A stretch of DNA of 64,000 bases, taken from positions 248,001 to 312,000 of the forward strand of contig CP075370.1 of the NCBI GenBank assembly GCA_019454225.1, given 5' to 3'. Of the stretch, positions 47,995 through 56,976 are shown in pieces. The DNA is from Paracoccaceae bacterium (GTDB lineage: Bacteria; Pseudomonadota; Alphaproteobacteria; Rhodobacterales; Rhodobacteraceae). The stretch's first letter is position 1. Every line of letters begins with the position of its first letter. The position numbers were made by a program, and so were the translations under genes. The notes beneath the pieces were generated by a model that searched no databases, had not been told where the DNA came from, and saw nothing but the letters and a program-made list of their open reading frames with translations.

Positions 47995-49122
47995 CTACTG
48001 CGCCAGTGCCTTCACGTCGCCCCAGACGCGGTTGTGGTCGTTCTGAACGGCATCGGGCGGATTCCGGAACAGGATCGCGTCGGCCATCATCTTCACCGGA
48101 TCGTCGAGGCCCATCGCCGCCACCTCGGACGCATCCGCGACCTCGAACGACTTCATGTTGGCGTGGCCATAGCCGGATTCCTCGATCAGCAGCTTGCCTG
48201 TCTCGGGCGACAGCCAGGCGTCGATGAAATCATAGGCGAGCGCCTCGTCCGCGCGGCCGCTGTTCAGAAGCGTCAGGCCGCAGAACCAGGTGAACATGCC
48301 TTCCTTCGGCACGGCATAGGCGACCGGCACGCCTTCGGCACGCAGGTTCTTGACCAGGTCGTTCCAGGCATAGGCCGCCACGATCTCGCCCGAGGCCATG
48401 GCCTGCTGCACCTCGGATGCGTCGGTCCACAGGAAACGGCTGGTCTGCACGCCGCGCGTGCCCCATTCCTTTGCCGCCGCCTCAAGCTCGGGGCCGGTGA
48501 CGGCGTAGACCTCGTCATAGCTCTTGCCGGCGACCATCAGGCCGATCTGGATGACCAGTTCATTGTCCAGCATCGACACGCGGCCCTTGTAGGCCTCGTC
48601 ATAGAAGATGCCCCATGTCGGGTCGGCAATGAAGGCGGGGTCGATCAGGTCGGGGCGGTAGGCGATCGACGAATTGCCCCAGTCGGCCGGGGCCATGACG
48701 ACATTGCCGTCCATCATGACGCCCTCGGCGGTCTGCAGCGCCGGAAAGATGTCGGCCCAGTGCGTCAGGCGCGCGGTGTCGATGGGCTTGGCCAGCCCCG
48801 CGTTGACGAACCGCCCGACCGAGTAGTTGCAGGGATGCATGACATCCGCCTCGAACCCCGCGCGGACCTTGGCAAGTGCCTCTTCCTCGCCGCCGAACAC
48901 CGAGAAATTGGGAAGCGTTCCGTGCTTGGCGACGTAGCCGGGGATGTAGTCGGCGATGTCGTAGCCGCCCCATGTCAGGCAGGTCAGCGGCGCTCCGGAT
49001 TGCGCGCGAAGGGGCCGGGGCAGCAGCGCCACGCCCACGCCGAAGGCGCCCGCCGAGGCCAGCATCGCGCGCCGCGAAACCTTGCCCTGTGCCATGCGGT
49101 CAATCTGCCTGATGCGGTTCAT
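47995..49122 (-). CDS. Polyamine-type ABC transporter substrate-binding protein, Tat-exported
   Basis: Periplasmic binding protein of the PotD/spermidine-putrescine class, 375 residues. The N-terminus has a twin-arginine signal (SRRAMLASAGAFGVGVALL) rather than a Sec signal. Then come LTCLTWGGYD and the later APADWGNSSIAYRPDL. I chose the ATG at 49122. The ligand could be a polyamine, an opine or another amine; the divergent amidohydrolase gene hints at an amide or amine substrate. Confidence 0.88.
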   Translation of the reverse strand: MNRIRQIDRMAQGKVSRRAMLASAGAFGVGVALLPRPLRAQSGAPLTCLTWGGYDIADYIPGYVAKHGTLPNFSVFGGEEEALAKVRAGFEADVMHPCNYSVGRFVNAGLAKPIDTARLTHWADIFPALQTAEGVMMDGNVVMAPADWGNSSIAYRPDLIDPAFIADPTWGIFYDEAYKGRVSMLDNELVIQIGLMVAGKSYDEVYAVTGPELEAAAKEWGTRGVQTSRFLWTDASEVQQAMASGEIVAAYAWNDLVKNLRAEGVPVAYAVPKEGMFTWFCGLTLLNSGRADEALAYDFIDAWLSPETGKLLIEESGYGHANMKSFEVADASEVAAMGLDDPVKMMADAILFRNPPDAVQNDHNRVWGDVKALAQ

Positions 49123-49289
49123 GGCTTGCGGTCTCCCTGTTGCTGATGCCCGACAGGGACTGTGGCATCGCACCGGCCATCCGCCTAGCAGAAATCCGAC
49201 ACAGGGGCGCCACCGCCCCGTCGTTGTGCCGCGTGGCCTTGCCAGATGCCCCGGCGGCGGCAGACACTGCCCAAAACCAGGAGCGTTTC

Positions 49290-50918
49290 ATGAGCCGATC
49301 CCCGATTCACCCCGACCTGATTCTGCTGGGCGCCGACATCGTGACGATGGATCCGTTGCTGCCGCGCGCCGGGGCCATGGCCATCGCCGGGGGGAGGGTC
49401 GTGGCGCTGGGCAGCGAGGCCGAGATGCGGGCGCTGGCAGGTCCGCGCAGCGCGGTGATGGATGCGGGCGGGCGGCTCGTGCTGCCGGGCTTCCAGGACA
49501 CGCATATCCACCTGCAGGACAGCGGGCAGGACTACAGCCAGAACGCCGATCTTACGGATTGCCGCACCCCGGACGAAATCGTGGCGACCCTGTCGGCCTT
49601 TGCCGCAACGCATGATCGGCCCTGGGTCTGCGGAACGGGCTGGTATTCCGGGGTCTTCGGCCCGCACAACCTTGACGCCGCCCTGCTCGACCGCGCCGTT
49701 CCCGGGCGGCCCTGCATGGTCGTGGCATCCGACGGCCACAACGGCTGCATCAACTCGGCCGCCATCGCCGCCACCGGATTGACCGATGCCACGCCCGATC
49801 CGCTGAACGGCCATTTCGTCCGGGACGGCGCAGGCCATGCCAACGGCCACCTCTACGAGACGGCGGTGATGTGGGTGGAGGCGCGGATGCCGCGCCCGGC
49901 GGACGACGATTTCGCTGCGGGCGTGCTCTGGGCGCAGGCGCTGGCCCACCGCCACGGCATCACCGGCGTTCTGGATGCGAAGGTCGAGGAACGCCATGTG
50001 CGCGTCTATCGCCGCCTGGCCGCCGAGACGCGACTGACGCTGCGGGTCGCCGCCACCGCGCTTGTGACGCCCGAGGACAGTCCCGCGCAGGCCGTCGAAC
50101 GATTGACCGAGTTCCGCCGGGGCACGCCGGACGGCATGTTCAAGGTGCATTCGGCCAAGTTCTTCCTGGATGGTGTTCTGGAAAACCGGACCGGCGCGAT
50201 GATCGCACCCTACAGCGACCAGGGCGACAACGCGCCGCTGATGTTCACCCCCGACCAGATCGCCACGCTGTTCCCGGCGCTGGATGCGGCCCGGTTCCAG
50301 ATCCATGTCCACGCGATCGGGGACATGGCGACCCGCGCGGCGCTGGACGGCATGGCGCTGGCGCGAGCCGCCAACGGCACCTGGCCCTCGCTGCACCAGA
50401 TCGCGCATGTGCAATGCCTCGACCCGGCCGACGCCCCGCGCTTCCGCGAACTGGGCGTCATGGCGAACATCCAGCCCCTCTGGGCGCGGCACGAACCCTC
50501 GGTCACCGATGTGGCGCTGCCGATGGTCGGGCCCGAGCGCGGACGCTGGATGTATGCGTTCCGCACGCTGCGCGACGCGGGCGCCACGCTTGCTCTGTCG
50601 TCCGACTGGGGGGTCAGCACGCTGAATCCGTTCGAGATCATCGAGACGGCGGTGACCCGCCAGCCGCCGCGACGCGACGGTTCGCACCCCATCTTCCTGC
50701 CAGAACAGCGGCTGACCGTGCAGGAGTGCGTGGCGGGATACACCGTCAACGCCGCGGCCGCCGCGTGGCGGCCCGACACCGGCAGCCTGGCACCCGGACA
50801 ATGGGCCGATTTCATCGTGCTTGACCGAAACATCCTCGCCTGCGACCCGCGCGACATCGGCGACACGCAGGTGGTCATGACCGCCGTTGCCGGGGTTCCG
50901 GTGCACGGCGGGCTGTGA
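49290..50918 (+). CDS. Amidohydrolase family protein (YtcJ-like)
   Basis: Metal-dependent hydrolase of the amidohydrolase 3 (YtcJ) type, 542 residues. The metal-site HxH is in LPGFQDTHIHLQD, a second metal histidine in FQIHVHAIGDMATRAALD, and the C-terminal aspartate in LALSSDWGVSTLNPFE. It begins at an ATG after CCAGGAGCGTTTC. It has no signal peptide. It is divergent from the PotD-like gene, so it may hydrolyse what that transporter brings in; this is inference. Confidence 0.88.
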   Translation: MSRSPIHPDLILLGADIVTMDPLLPRAGAMAIAGGRVVALGSEAEMRALAGPRSAVMDAGGRLVLPGFQDTHIHLQDSGQDYSQNADLTDCRTPDEIVATLSAFAATHDRPWVCGTGWYSGVFGPHNLDAALLDRAVPGRPCMVVASDGHNGCINSAAIAATGLTDATPDPLNGHFVRDGAGHANGHLYETAVMWVEARMPRPADDDFAAGVLWAQALAHRHGITGVLDAKVEERHVRVYRRLAAETRLTLRVAATALVTPEDSPAQAVERLTEFRRGTPDGMFKVHSAKFFLDGVLENRTGAMIAPYSDQGDNAPLMFTPDQIATLFPALDAARFQIHVHAIGDMATRAALDGMALARAANGTWPSLHQIAHVQCLDPADAPRFRELGVMANIQPLWARHEPSVTDVALPMVGPERGRWMYAFRTLRDAGATLALSSDWGVSTLNPFEIIETAVTRQPPRRDGSHPIFLPEQRLTVQECVAGYTVNAAAAAWRPDTGSLAPGQWADFIVLDRNILACDPRDIGDTQVVMTAVAGVPVHGGL

Positions 50919-50929
50919 ACCGCCCCGGC

Positions 50930-50943
50930 CTGACGCAGATCAA
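50930..50943 (+). promoter_or_regulatory. Possible FNR-type box ahead of the YeeE gene
   Basis: CTGACGCAGATCAA matches TTGAY-N4-RTCAA at all but the first base. Its centre is about 54 bp from the ATG at 50991, so -41.5 spacing would give a start near 50978. It is weaker than the three boxes by the cco genes. Confidence 0.4.
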
Positions 50944-50990
50944 GGAAAACGGGCGCGATCCGTGCCATGCGGCGGCCACAGGGGGCCGCC

Positions 50991-52052
50991 ATGGACATCG
51001 CATTCCTTCTCGACCTGATCGACGAATCCTGGCTTGCGGCGCTGTTCGGCCTGATGACCGGCGTGATCTTCGGGGTGGCGGCGCAGCGGTCGTCGTTCTG
51101 TCTGCGGGCCGCAACCGTCGAATTCGCGCGTGGCCAACTCGGCCCCAGGGTGTCGGTCTGGCTGCTGACCTTCGCGACGGCACTGGTCTGGGTCCAGGGC
51201 GCGCAGCTGCTGGGGCTGTTTCGCGCATCCGATGCGCGCATGATGGCGGTGCCCGGCTCCTGGTCCGGCGCGGTGTTCGGCGGCCTGATGTTCGGTGCGG
51301 GCATGGTGCTGGCGCGCGGCTGCTCGGGGCGGCTGCTGGTGCTGGCGGCCACCGGCAACCTGCGATCGGTGGTGGCGGGTCTGATCTTTGCGGTGGTGGC
51401 GCAGATGGCGCTGCATGGCTGGCTCGCGCCGGCGCGGCAATGGCTGGCCGCGCTCTGGGTGACGCCCGGCGGACAGAATGTCGACCTGCTTGCGGCCCTG
51501 GGGCTGCCCGGCGAAACCGGGCTGGTCATCGGTCTGGCATTCACCGCGCTGGCGCTGGTTCTGTCGCGGGTCAATGCCATCGGTGCCGCGACGCTGGTCT
51601 TCGCCTCGGGCGTCGGTTTCGCGGTGGCCCTGGGATGGGTGCTGACCTTCACGCTGGCGCAGCAGGCATTTGACCCGGTATCGATCACCTCGGCCACATT
51701 CTCGGGTCCCTCGGCGAACACGCTGATGTTCTTCCTTGTGCCCGATCCGACGCTCGATTTCGACATCGGGCTCGTTCCCGGCGTCTTCCTTGGCGCCTTC
51801 CTTGCCGCCGCCCTCGCAAGACAGCTGAAGTTCCAGGGGTTCGAGGGCGAGGGCCAGATGCGGCGGTCAATGGCCGGTGCCGCGCTCATGGGATTCGGCG
51901 CCATGCTGGCGGGTGGGTGCGCCATCGGCGCGGGCGTCACCGGCGGGTCGATCTTTGTGGCAACCGCATGGCTGGCCTTGCTGTCGATGTGGATCGGCGC
52001 GGCGATCACGGATTTCCTGGTGGATCAGGCCGGCGCGCGCGTGGCTGCCTGA
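50991..52052 (+). CDS. YeeE/YedE family transporter
   Basis: A 353-residue membrane protein with about nine to ten transmembrane helices. It carries the repeated YeeE-type signatures GVIFGVAAQRSSFCLRAA and MVLARGCSGRLLVL, and in the second half MLAGGCAIGAGVTGGS, with the conserved cysteines. Members are linked with thiosulfate or other sulfur-compound uptake. ATG at 50991; a possible FNR box is just upstream. No sulfur-metabolism neighbour is present, so the substrate is a guess. Confidence 0.88.
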   Translation: MDIAFLLDLIDESWLAALFGLMTGVIFGVAAQRSSFCLRAATVEFARGQLGPRVSVWLLTFATALVWVQGAQLLGLFRASDARMMAVPGSWSGAVFGGLMFGAGMVLARGCSGRLLVLAATGNLRSVVAGLIFAVVAQMALHGWLAPARQWLAALWVTPGGQNVDLLAALGLPGETGLVIGLAFTALALVLSRVNAIGAATLVFASGVGFAVALGWVLTFTLAQQAFDPVSITSATFSGPSANTLMFFLVPDPTLDFDIGLVPGVFLGAFLAAALARQLKFQGFEGEGQMRRSMAGAALMGFGAMLAGGCAIGAGVTGGSIFVATAWLALLSMWIGAAITDFLVDQAGARVAA

Positions 52053-52136
52053 ACCCCTTGCCATCGCTTGCACCTTGCCCCGCCATCCCGGCGCCGCTAT
52101 CCCTGCGGCCCAAGCCATTCCCGGGGAGGACAGCCC

Positions 52137-53873
52137 ATGAGCAACAACCAGCGTTTCGACAAGTCGAAGCTTCCCAGCCGCCATGTGACCGAAGGCCCCG
52201 CCCGCGCGCCGCATCGCAGCTATTTCTACGCCATGGGCATCACCGAGGAAGAAATCCACCAGCCCTGGGTCGGCGTCGCGACCTGCTGGAACGAGGCCGC
52301 GCCCTGCAACATCGCCCTGAACCGGCAGGCGCAGTCGGTGAAGATGGGGGTCAAGAAGGGCGGCGGCACGCCGCGCGAGTTCACCACCATCACCGTGACC
52401 GACGGCATCGCCATGGGGCACGAGGGGATGCGCTCGTCGCTCGCCTCGCGCGATGCGATCGCGGACACGGTGGAACTGACGATGCGCGGCCATTGCTACG
52501 ACGCCATCGTGGGACTTGCAGGCTGCGACAAGTCGCTGCCAGGGATGATGATGGCGATGGTCCGGCTGAACGTGCCCTCGGTCTTCATCTACGGCGGGTC
52601 GATCCTGCCGGGCAAGCTGGGCGGCAAGGATGTGGTGGTTCAGGACGTGTTCGAAGCGGTCGGCAAGCATCAGGCCGGCACGATGACGGATGCGGAGCTT
52701 GACATCCTGGAACGTGTCGCCTGCCCCAGCGCCGGTGCCTGCGGCGGACAGTACACCGCAAACACCATGGCCTGCGTGTCCGAGGCCATCGGCCTGGCGC
52801 TGCTGAATTCGTCGGGCGCCCCGGCCCCCTATGAATCGCGCGACCAGTATGGCGATGCCTCGGGCGTCGCCGTCATGCACCTGATCGAAAAGAACATCCG
52901 CGCGCGCGACATCGTCACCCGCAAGAGCCTTGAGAACGCCGCCCGCGTCGTCGCCTGCACCGGCGGATCGACCAACGGCGGGCTGCATCTGCCCGCGATC
53001 GCGCATGAGGCGGGAATCGACTTCGACCTGTTCGACGTCTGCGACATCTTCCGCGACACGCCCTATTTCGTGAACCTGCGCCCCGGTGGCGCCTATGTGG
53101 CAAAGGACCTGTACGAGGTGGGCGGCGTGCCCGTGGTGCTGAAGGAACTGCGCCGCGCCGGCCTTCTGCACGAGGATTGCATCACCGCCTCGGGCCGCAG
53201 CATCGGCGAGGAGCTTGACCACATCACGCGCGAGGCTGACGGTCGTGTGATCTATCCGGTCGACGCCCCGATCTCGAAGACCGGGGGCGTCGTGGGGCTG
53301 CGCGGCAATCTTGCTCCCGATGGCGCCATCGTGAAGGTCGCCGGGATGAGCGCCGAGGAACAGGTGTTCACCGGCCCCGCCCGCGTCTTCGAAAGCGAGG
53401 AGGACGCCTTCGAGGCGGTCCAGAAACGCGACTACAGCGAAGGCGACGTGATCGTGATCCGCAACGAGGGTCCGGCGGGCGGCCCGGGCATGCGCGAGAT
53501 GCTGGCGACCACGGCAGCGCTGTCCGGCCAGGGCATGGGCAAGAAGGTCGCGCTGATCACCGACGGCCGGTTCTCGGGCGCGACGCGCGGGTTCTGCGTG
53601 GGCCATGTCGGCCCCGAGGCGGCGCATGGCGGCCCGATCGCCCTGCTGCGGAACGGCGACATGATCACGCTGAACGCGCTGACCGGCGAGTTGTCGGTTG
53701 CGCTGTCGGATGCCGAACTCGCCGCCCGCAAGGCCGAATGGAAGGGTCCGCGTGACACGGCCTATGCGTCGGGCGCGCTGTGGAAATACGCCCGCCTCGT
53801 GGGTGGCGCCCGGCACGGCGCGGTCACGCACCCCGGCGCAAAGGCCGAGGCGCATGTCTACATGGATCAGTAA
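52137..53873 (+). CDS. ilvD: Dihydroxy-acid dehydratase
   Basis: Iron-sulfur dehydratase of 578 residues in branched-chain amino acid synthesis, which turns dihydroxyacids into 2-keto acids. Cluster-binding cysteines are C57 in [11 protein letters not shown]130 in [11 protein letters not shown], and C202 in [16 protein letters not shown]. The start at 52137 has GGGGAGGACAGCCC upstream. It overlaps the next gene by 20 bp. Sugar-acid dehydratases are related, but the [12 protein letters not shown] form and length suit IlvD. Confidence 0.93.
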   Translation: MSNNQRFDKSKLPSRHVTEGPARAPHRSYFYAMGITEEEIHQPWVGVATCWNEAAPCNIALNRQAQSVKMGVKKGGGTPREFTTITVTDGIAMGHEGMRSSLASRDAIADTVELTMRGHCYDAIVGLAGCDKSLPGMMMAMVRLNVPSVFIYGGSILPGKLGGKDVVVQDVFEAVGKHQAGTMTDAELDILERVACPSAGACGGQYTANTMACVSEAIGLALLNSSGAPAPYESRDQYGDASGVAVMHLIEKNIRARDIVTRKSLENAARVVACTGGSTNGGLHLPAIAHEAGIDFDLFDVCDIFRDTPYFVNLRPGGAYVAKDLYEVGGVPVVLKELRRAGLLHEDCITASGRSIGEELDHITREADGRVIYPVDAPISKTGGVVGLRGNLAPDGAIVKVAGMSAEEQVFTGPARVFESEEDAFEAVQKRDYSEGDVIVIRNEGPAGGPGMREMLATTAALSGQGMGKKVALITDGRFSGATRGFCVGHVGPEAAHGGPIALLRNGDMITLNALTGELSVALSDAELAARKAEWKGPRDTAYASGALWKYARLVGGARHGAVTHPGAKAEAHVYMDQ

Positions 53874-54447
53874 GGCGCGCGCCGCGTCCCTGGTGCTGAT
53901 CGTCGCCGCCTGCGTTCCGGCGGGCGGCCCGCGCGTCGTCAACTTCGGCAGCGCAACCCTGCCCGGCTTTGCGGTGGCCGCGCCCCACGGGTTCTGTGCT
54001 GCGGAGGACAGCCGCAGCCGGATCGGCGCCAACGACTTCGTGGCCTTCACCCGCTGCCCGGGCGCGACCGGTTCGCCCGTGCTGCTGACCGCCACCGTCG
54101 GCATACCGGGCAGCGGCAGCGTCGCACCCGACCCTGCCGGACTGGCCGCCTTCTTTACCTCGCAGGCGGGTCGCCGGATGCTCAGCCGGGCCGGCCGGGC
54201 CGACAGCGTGACGGTGCACGAGGTCATCGCGACCGACGGCGCGACGCTGCTGCATCTGACCGACCGCGCCCGCGCGCCCGGCACGGCCCTGGGCGGCGAG
54301 GGATGGCGGGCGGTTGCGGCGATCGACGGCCGTCTGGTCACCCTGACGGTTTCAGGCACCGTCGCGGCACCGCTTGCCGCACCCGTTGGCCGCCGCCTGA
54401 TCGACGGCTTTCTGCGCGCCACCCGCGCCGCCAATCAGGGCAGCTGA
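53854..54447 (+). CDS. Predicted lipoprotein, unknown function
   Basis: A 197-residue protein that begins inside the last 20 bp of ilvD (ATG 53854). The N-terminus [19 protein letters not shown] has a basic region, a hydrophobic stretch and a lipobox ending at C20 (VAAC), so it should be anchored in the membrane. The mature part begins [12 protein letters not shown] and contains no family I recognise. Likely translated together with ilvD. A start further in is possible but would lose the lipobox. Confidence 0.75.
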   Translation: MSTWISKARAASLVLIVAACVPAGGPRVVNFGSATLPGFAVAAPHGFCAAEDSRSRIGANDFVAFTRCPGATGSPVLLTATVGIPGSGSVAPDPAGLAAFFTSQAGRRMLSRAGRADSVTVHEVIATDGATLLHLTDRARAPGTALGGEGWRAVAAIDGRLVTLTVSGTVAAPLAAPVGRRLIDGFLRATRAANQGS

Positions 54448-54582
54448 GCCGTGCCTTCGCTGTCAAACATTCCGAAACGCCCCCGTGCCAGTCTGCACGC
54501 CGTCGCGCCGATCCGGTATTGTTTCCATTGCGGCGACAAAGCGGATGCGCGACAACCCACCGGGTAAGGCCAGGAACGCCAG

Positions 54583-55356
54583 ATGGGACAACGTCTTGAC
54601 ACGCTGATCGACCGTATCCTGCATCGCAGCGCGCTGCGTCGCTGGGATGCCTTCGCGCAGGCAGCGGCGGGAACCGATCTGCCCACGCTGCGCCGCCTGC
54701 GCAGCCGTGCCTGGGCGCTGCGCCGTCGCCTGGACCGCGTGATCCACGAGGCCGAGCATCGGCTGGCGCTTCCGGTGATCGGGTCGAACGCACTGCGGCG
54801 CCCGGTCGGATCCGACTGGGTCTGGCGCCCCGCGCTGTGGACCGGAATGATCCCGGTTCCCGGCCAGTCCTCGGTTCCCGGCAAGGCTGCAATCGCGGAA
54901 GGCGCGACGCTGTTCCATGACTGCCGCCGGTCGGAACTGACCGTGCGCCAGATACGCAACACCCGGGAACAGGATCTTGCGCCCTTCGGCCTGCGGATGG
55001 ATGTGTTCCGGTTTGACGGGTCGTTCCTGTCGCTCGTGCTCGACCTGCCCGAGGACGCGGTGCAGGGCCTGCGATTGCGGCACCTGATCCGCGTGGATGC
55101 CATCGTCGAGATGGAAAAGCCGCTGGAAATCTTCGCGCGGCTGAATATCCGGCACGGCCCGAACGTCGAGCAGGTGGTGCGCGAACTGCCGCTGAGATCG
55201 GAGGAGGTGATGGTCGAGTTCGATCTTGCCTATACAAATGTCTCGGAGAAGCGGATCGAGAAGATCTGGATCGACCTGATCTTCGAGGGACCCGAGATGA
55301 ACCAGATCATCCTGCGCGACGTGACGGTCAGCCGCCGCCCGCGCGCCGAACTCTAG
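54583..55356 (+). CDS. DUF6478 family protein
   Basis: A 257-residue cytosolic protein of the DUF6478 type, found in Rhodobacterales. Characteristic stretches are GSDWVWRPALWTG near 90, VPGKAAIAEGATLFHDC, and the C-terminal AYTNVSEKRIEKIWIDLIFEGPEMNQI. The start is an ATG at 54583 with a weak ribosome site. The 125-residue gene follows 9 bp later. Function is unknown. Confidence 0.82.
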   Translation: MGQRLDTLIDRILHRSALRRWDAFAQAAAGTDLPTLRRLRSRAWALRRRLDRVIHEAEHRLALPVIGSNALRRPVGSDWVWRPALWTGMIPVPGQSSVPGKAAIAEGATLFHDCRRSELTVRQIRNTREQDLAPFGLRMDVFRFDGSFLSLVLDLPEDAVQGLRLRHLIRVDAIVEMEKPLEIFARLNIRHGPNVEQVVRELPLRSEEVMVEFDLAYTNVSEKRIEKIWIDLIFEGPEMNQIILRDVTVSRRPRAEL

Positions 55357-55365
55357 GGGCGGACC

Positions 55366-55743
55366 ATGTCGGATATCGCGCTGACGCAGACGCGCATTCG
55401 CGCCGGGGTCTGGGAAGGCGTGCTGACCGGCGCCGGAACCGCGCCCCCGGCCATCGAGGCACTGCATCTGGAAACGCCGCTGCCGGGGCTGACCGTGACC
55501 CCGGTGCCGGAACGGGCGGGTGACTACGCGGTGCAGTTGCCGATACCGGCGACGCTGCTGTCGGAGGGGGTGCAGACCGTCATCCTGCGCGACCCCGCAA
55601 CGGGCACGCGCCTGGCCCATTTCACCATCGTCACCGGCACGCCGCTGGAAGCCGACATCCGGGCAGAGGTGGATCTGCTGCGGGCCGAGCTTGACATGCT
55701 GAAGCGCGCGTTCCGCAGGCACTGCCTGGAAACCATGGGCTGA
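55366..55743 (+). CDS. Hypothetical protein of 125 residues
   Basis: No known family. It begins 9 bp after the DUF6478 gene, at an ATG behind GGGGCGGACC, so the two are probably co-transcribed. The sequence is a beta-rich N-terminal part (IRAGVWEGVLTGAG and later TPVPERAGDYAVQLPIPA) with a C-terminal helix (EADIRAEVDLLRAELDMLKRAF) that may form a coiled coil. It has no signal peptide. Confidence 0.72.
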   Translation: MSDIALTQTRIRAGVWEGVLTGAGTAPPAIEALHLETPLPGLTVTPVPERAGDYAVQLPIPATLLSEGVQTVILRDPATGTRLAHFTIVTGTPLEADIRAEVDLLRAELDMLKRAFRRHCLETMG

Positions 55744-55824
55744 ATGGCCCGGAAGCCGGCGGTCGGGCTTGGATCGGCGGCGATCCTGCCCTAGCCTCTG
55801 CCCGCACGGCGGCGGAGGGCGGCG

Positions 55825-56583
55825 ATGGACGGAACACAAACCGAGACGGCAAACCTGGTCTGGCGCAGGGAACGTGCCGATCTTGCGGCAGCCTTCCGCT
55901 GGACTGCCCGGCTGAACATGCACGAGGCGGTGGCAAACCATTTCTCGCTGGCGGTCAGCCCGGACGGGCGGCGGTTCCTGATGAATCCCAACCAGCGCCA
56001 TTTCGCGCGGATCCGGGCAAGCGACCTGTTGCTGCTGGATGCCGACGACCCCGCCACGATGGCCGGTCCCGATGCCCCCGACCCTACCGCCTGGGGCCTG
56101 CACGGCGCGATCCATCGACGGTGTCCGCATGCGGTCTGCGTGATGCATGTGCATTCGATCTTTGCCACGGTGCTGGCCAGCCTGGCCGACAGCCGCCTGC
56201 CGCCGATCGACCAGAACACCGCGACATTCTTCAACCGTGTGGTGATCGACGAAGGCTACGGCGGCCTTGCCTTCGAGGACGAAGGCACGCGGGTTGCGTC
56301 GCAACTGTCCGACCCGGCAAAGAAGGTCATGGTGATGGGCAACCACGGCGTTCTGGTGATCGGGTCGGACGTCGCCGATACGTTCACGCGCCTCTACTAC
56401 TTCGAACGCTCTACAGAAACCTACATCCGCGCGCTTCAGACCGGCCGGCCGCTGCGGCTTCTGTCCGACGAGGTGGCCGAGCGCGTGGCGCGCGAGATGG
56501 AGGATTATCCCGGTCAGGCCGAGCGGCATCTGGCCGAACTGCGCGCCATCCTCGACAGCGAGGGCTCGGACTATGCCGACTGA
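55825..56583 (+). CDS. Class II aldolase/adducin family protein
   Basis: A 252-residue zinc-dependent class II aldolase-like protein. Zinc-site histidines are in CVMHVHSIFATVL, with the third histidine in MVMGNHGVLVIG, and the N-terminus has HEAVANHFSLAV. Family members are sugar-phosphate aldolases or decarboxylases, and substrate cannot be told. ATG at 55825 after GGCGGAGGGCGGCG. Confidence 0.85.
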   Translation: MDGTQTETANLVWRRERADLAAAFRWTARLNMHEAVANHFSLAVSPDGRRFLMNPNQRHFARIRASDLLLLDADDPATMAGPDAPDPTAWGLHGAIHRRCPHAVCVMHVHSIFATVLASLADSRLPPIDQNTATFFNRVVIDEGYGGLAFEDEGTRVASQLSDPAKKVMVMGNHGVLVIGSDVADTFTRLYYFERSTETYIRALQTGRPLRLLSDEVAERVAREMEDYPGQAERHLAELRAILDSEGSDYAD

Positions 56584-56610
56584 CCGCGACAGGCGCGCAC
56601 CGGCAGGCCG

Positions 56611-56859
56611 TCAGCCCGACGCCGGCGCATTCTCGTGCCCCTCGGCGTCTGTGGGTTGCAGATAGTCCGCAAACAGGCAGCCATCGACCCGACCGTCGCC
56701 ATTCAGGTCGACATAGGCCCAGTGCCGCCCCGGTTCGTCATATCCCCGCACGCTGACCACATGCCCGACCGGCAGGATTGCCGAGATCCCGAACTGCTCG
56801 CCCGGCCCCTTGCGCAGGTTCAGGCCGCTGCGGGCGATCACCTCATGCGTGCCAAGCAT
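56611..56859 (-). CDS. SH3-like domain protein
   Basis: An 82-residue protein that is essentially one bacterial SH3 domain (SH3b type): VIARSGLNLRKGPGEQFGISAILPVGHVVSVRGYD. No signal peptide is seen in the sequence chosen, and a longer start would run into the lysA promoter region. It faces lysA divergently. Role unknown; such domains often bind peptidoglycan or other proteins. Confidence 0.72.
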   Translation of the reverse strand: MLGTHEVIARSGLNLRKGPGEQFGISAILPVGHVVSVRGYDEPGRHWAYVDLNGDGRVDGCLFADYLQPTDAEGHENAPASG

Positions 56860-56924
56860 CCGGAGCGGGGCAGGCGGAGCAGGGATTCACGCTTTTTTTG
56901 CGTTTGCCCGAGGGTGCACGGCAA

Positions 56925-56952
56925 TTGCGGCCACGACACGCTCTGCTAGAAC
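56925..56952 (+). promoter_or_regulatory. Candidate promoter of lysA
   Basis: TTGCGG (56925-56930) and TAGAAC (56947-56952) with a 16-bp spacer form a plausible sigma-70 promoter. The leader would be about 18 bases with a GGGGGA ribosome site ahead of the ATG at 56977. Confidence 0.45.
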
Positions 56953-56976
56953 GCAGCGATCGGGATCGGGGGACAG

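Noticed and set aside
51867-54434. 855-codon minus-strand open frame opposite ilvD.
   Set aside because: The plus strand holds ilvD with all cluster cysteines; the minus frame is an arginine/histidine-rich shadow.
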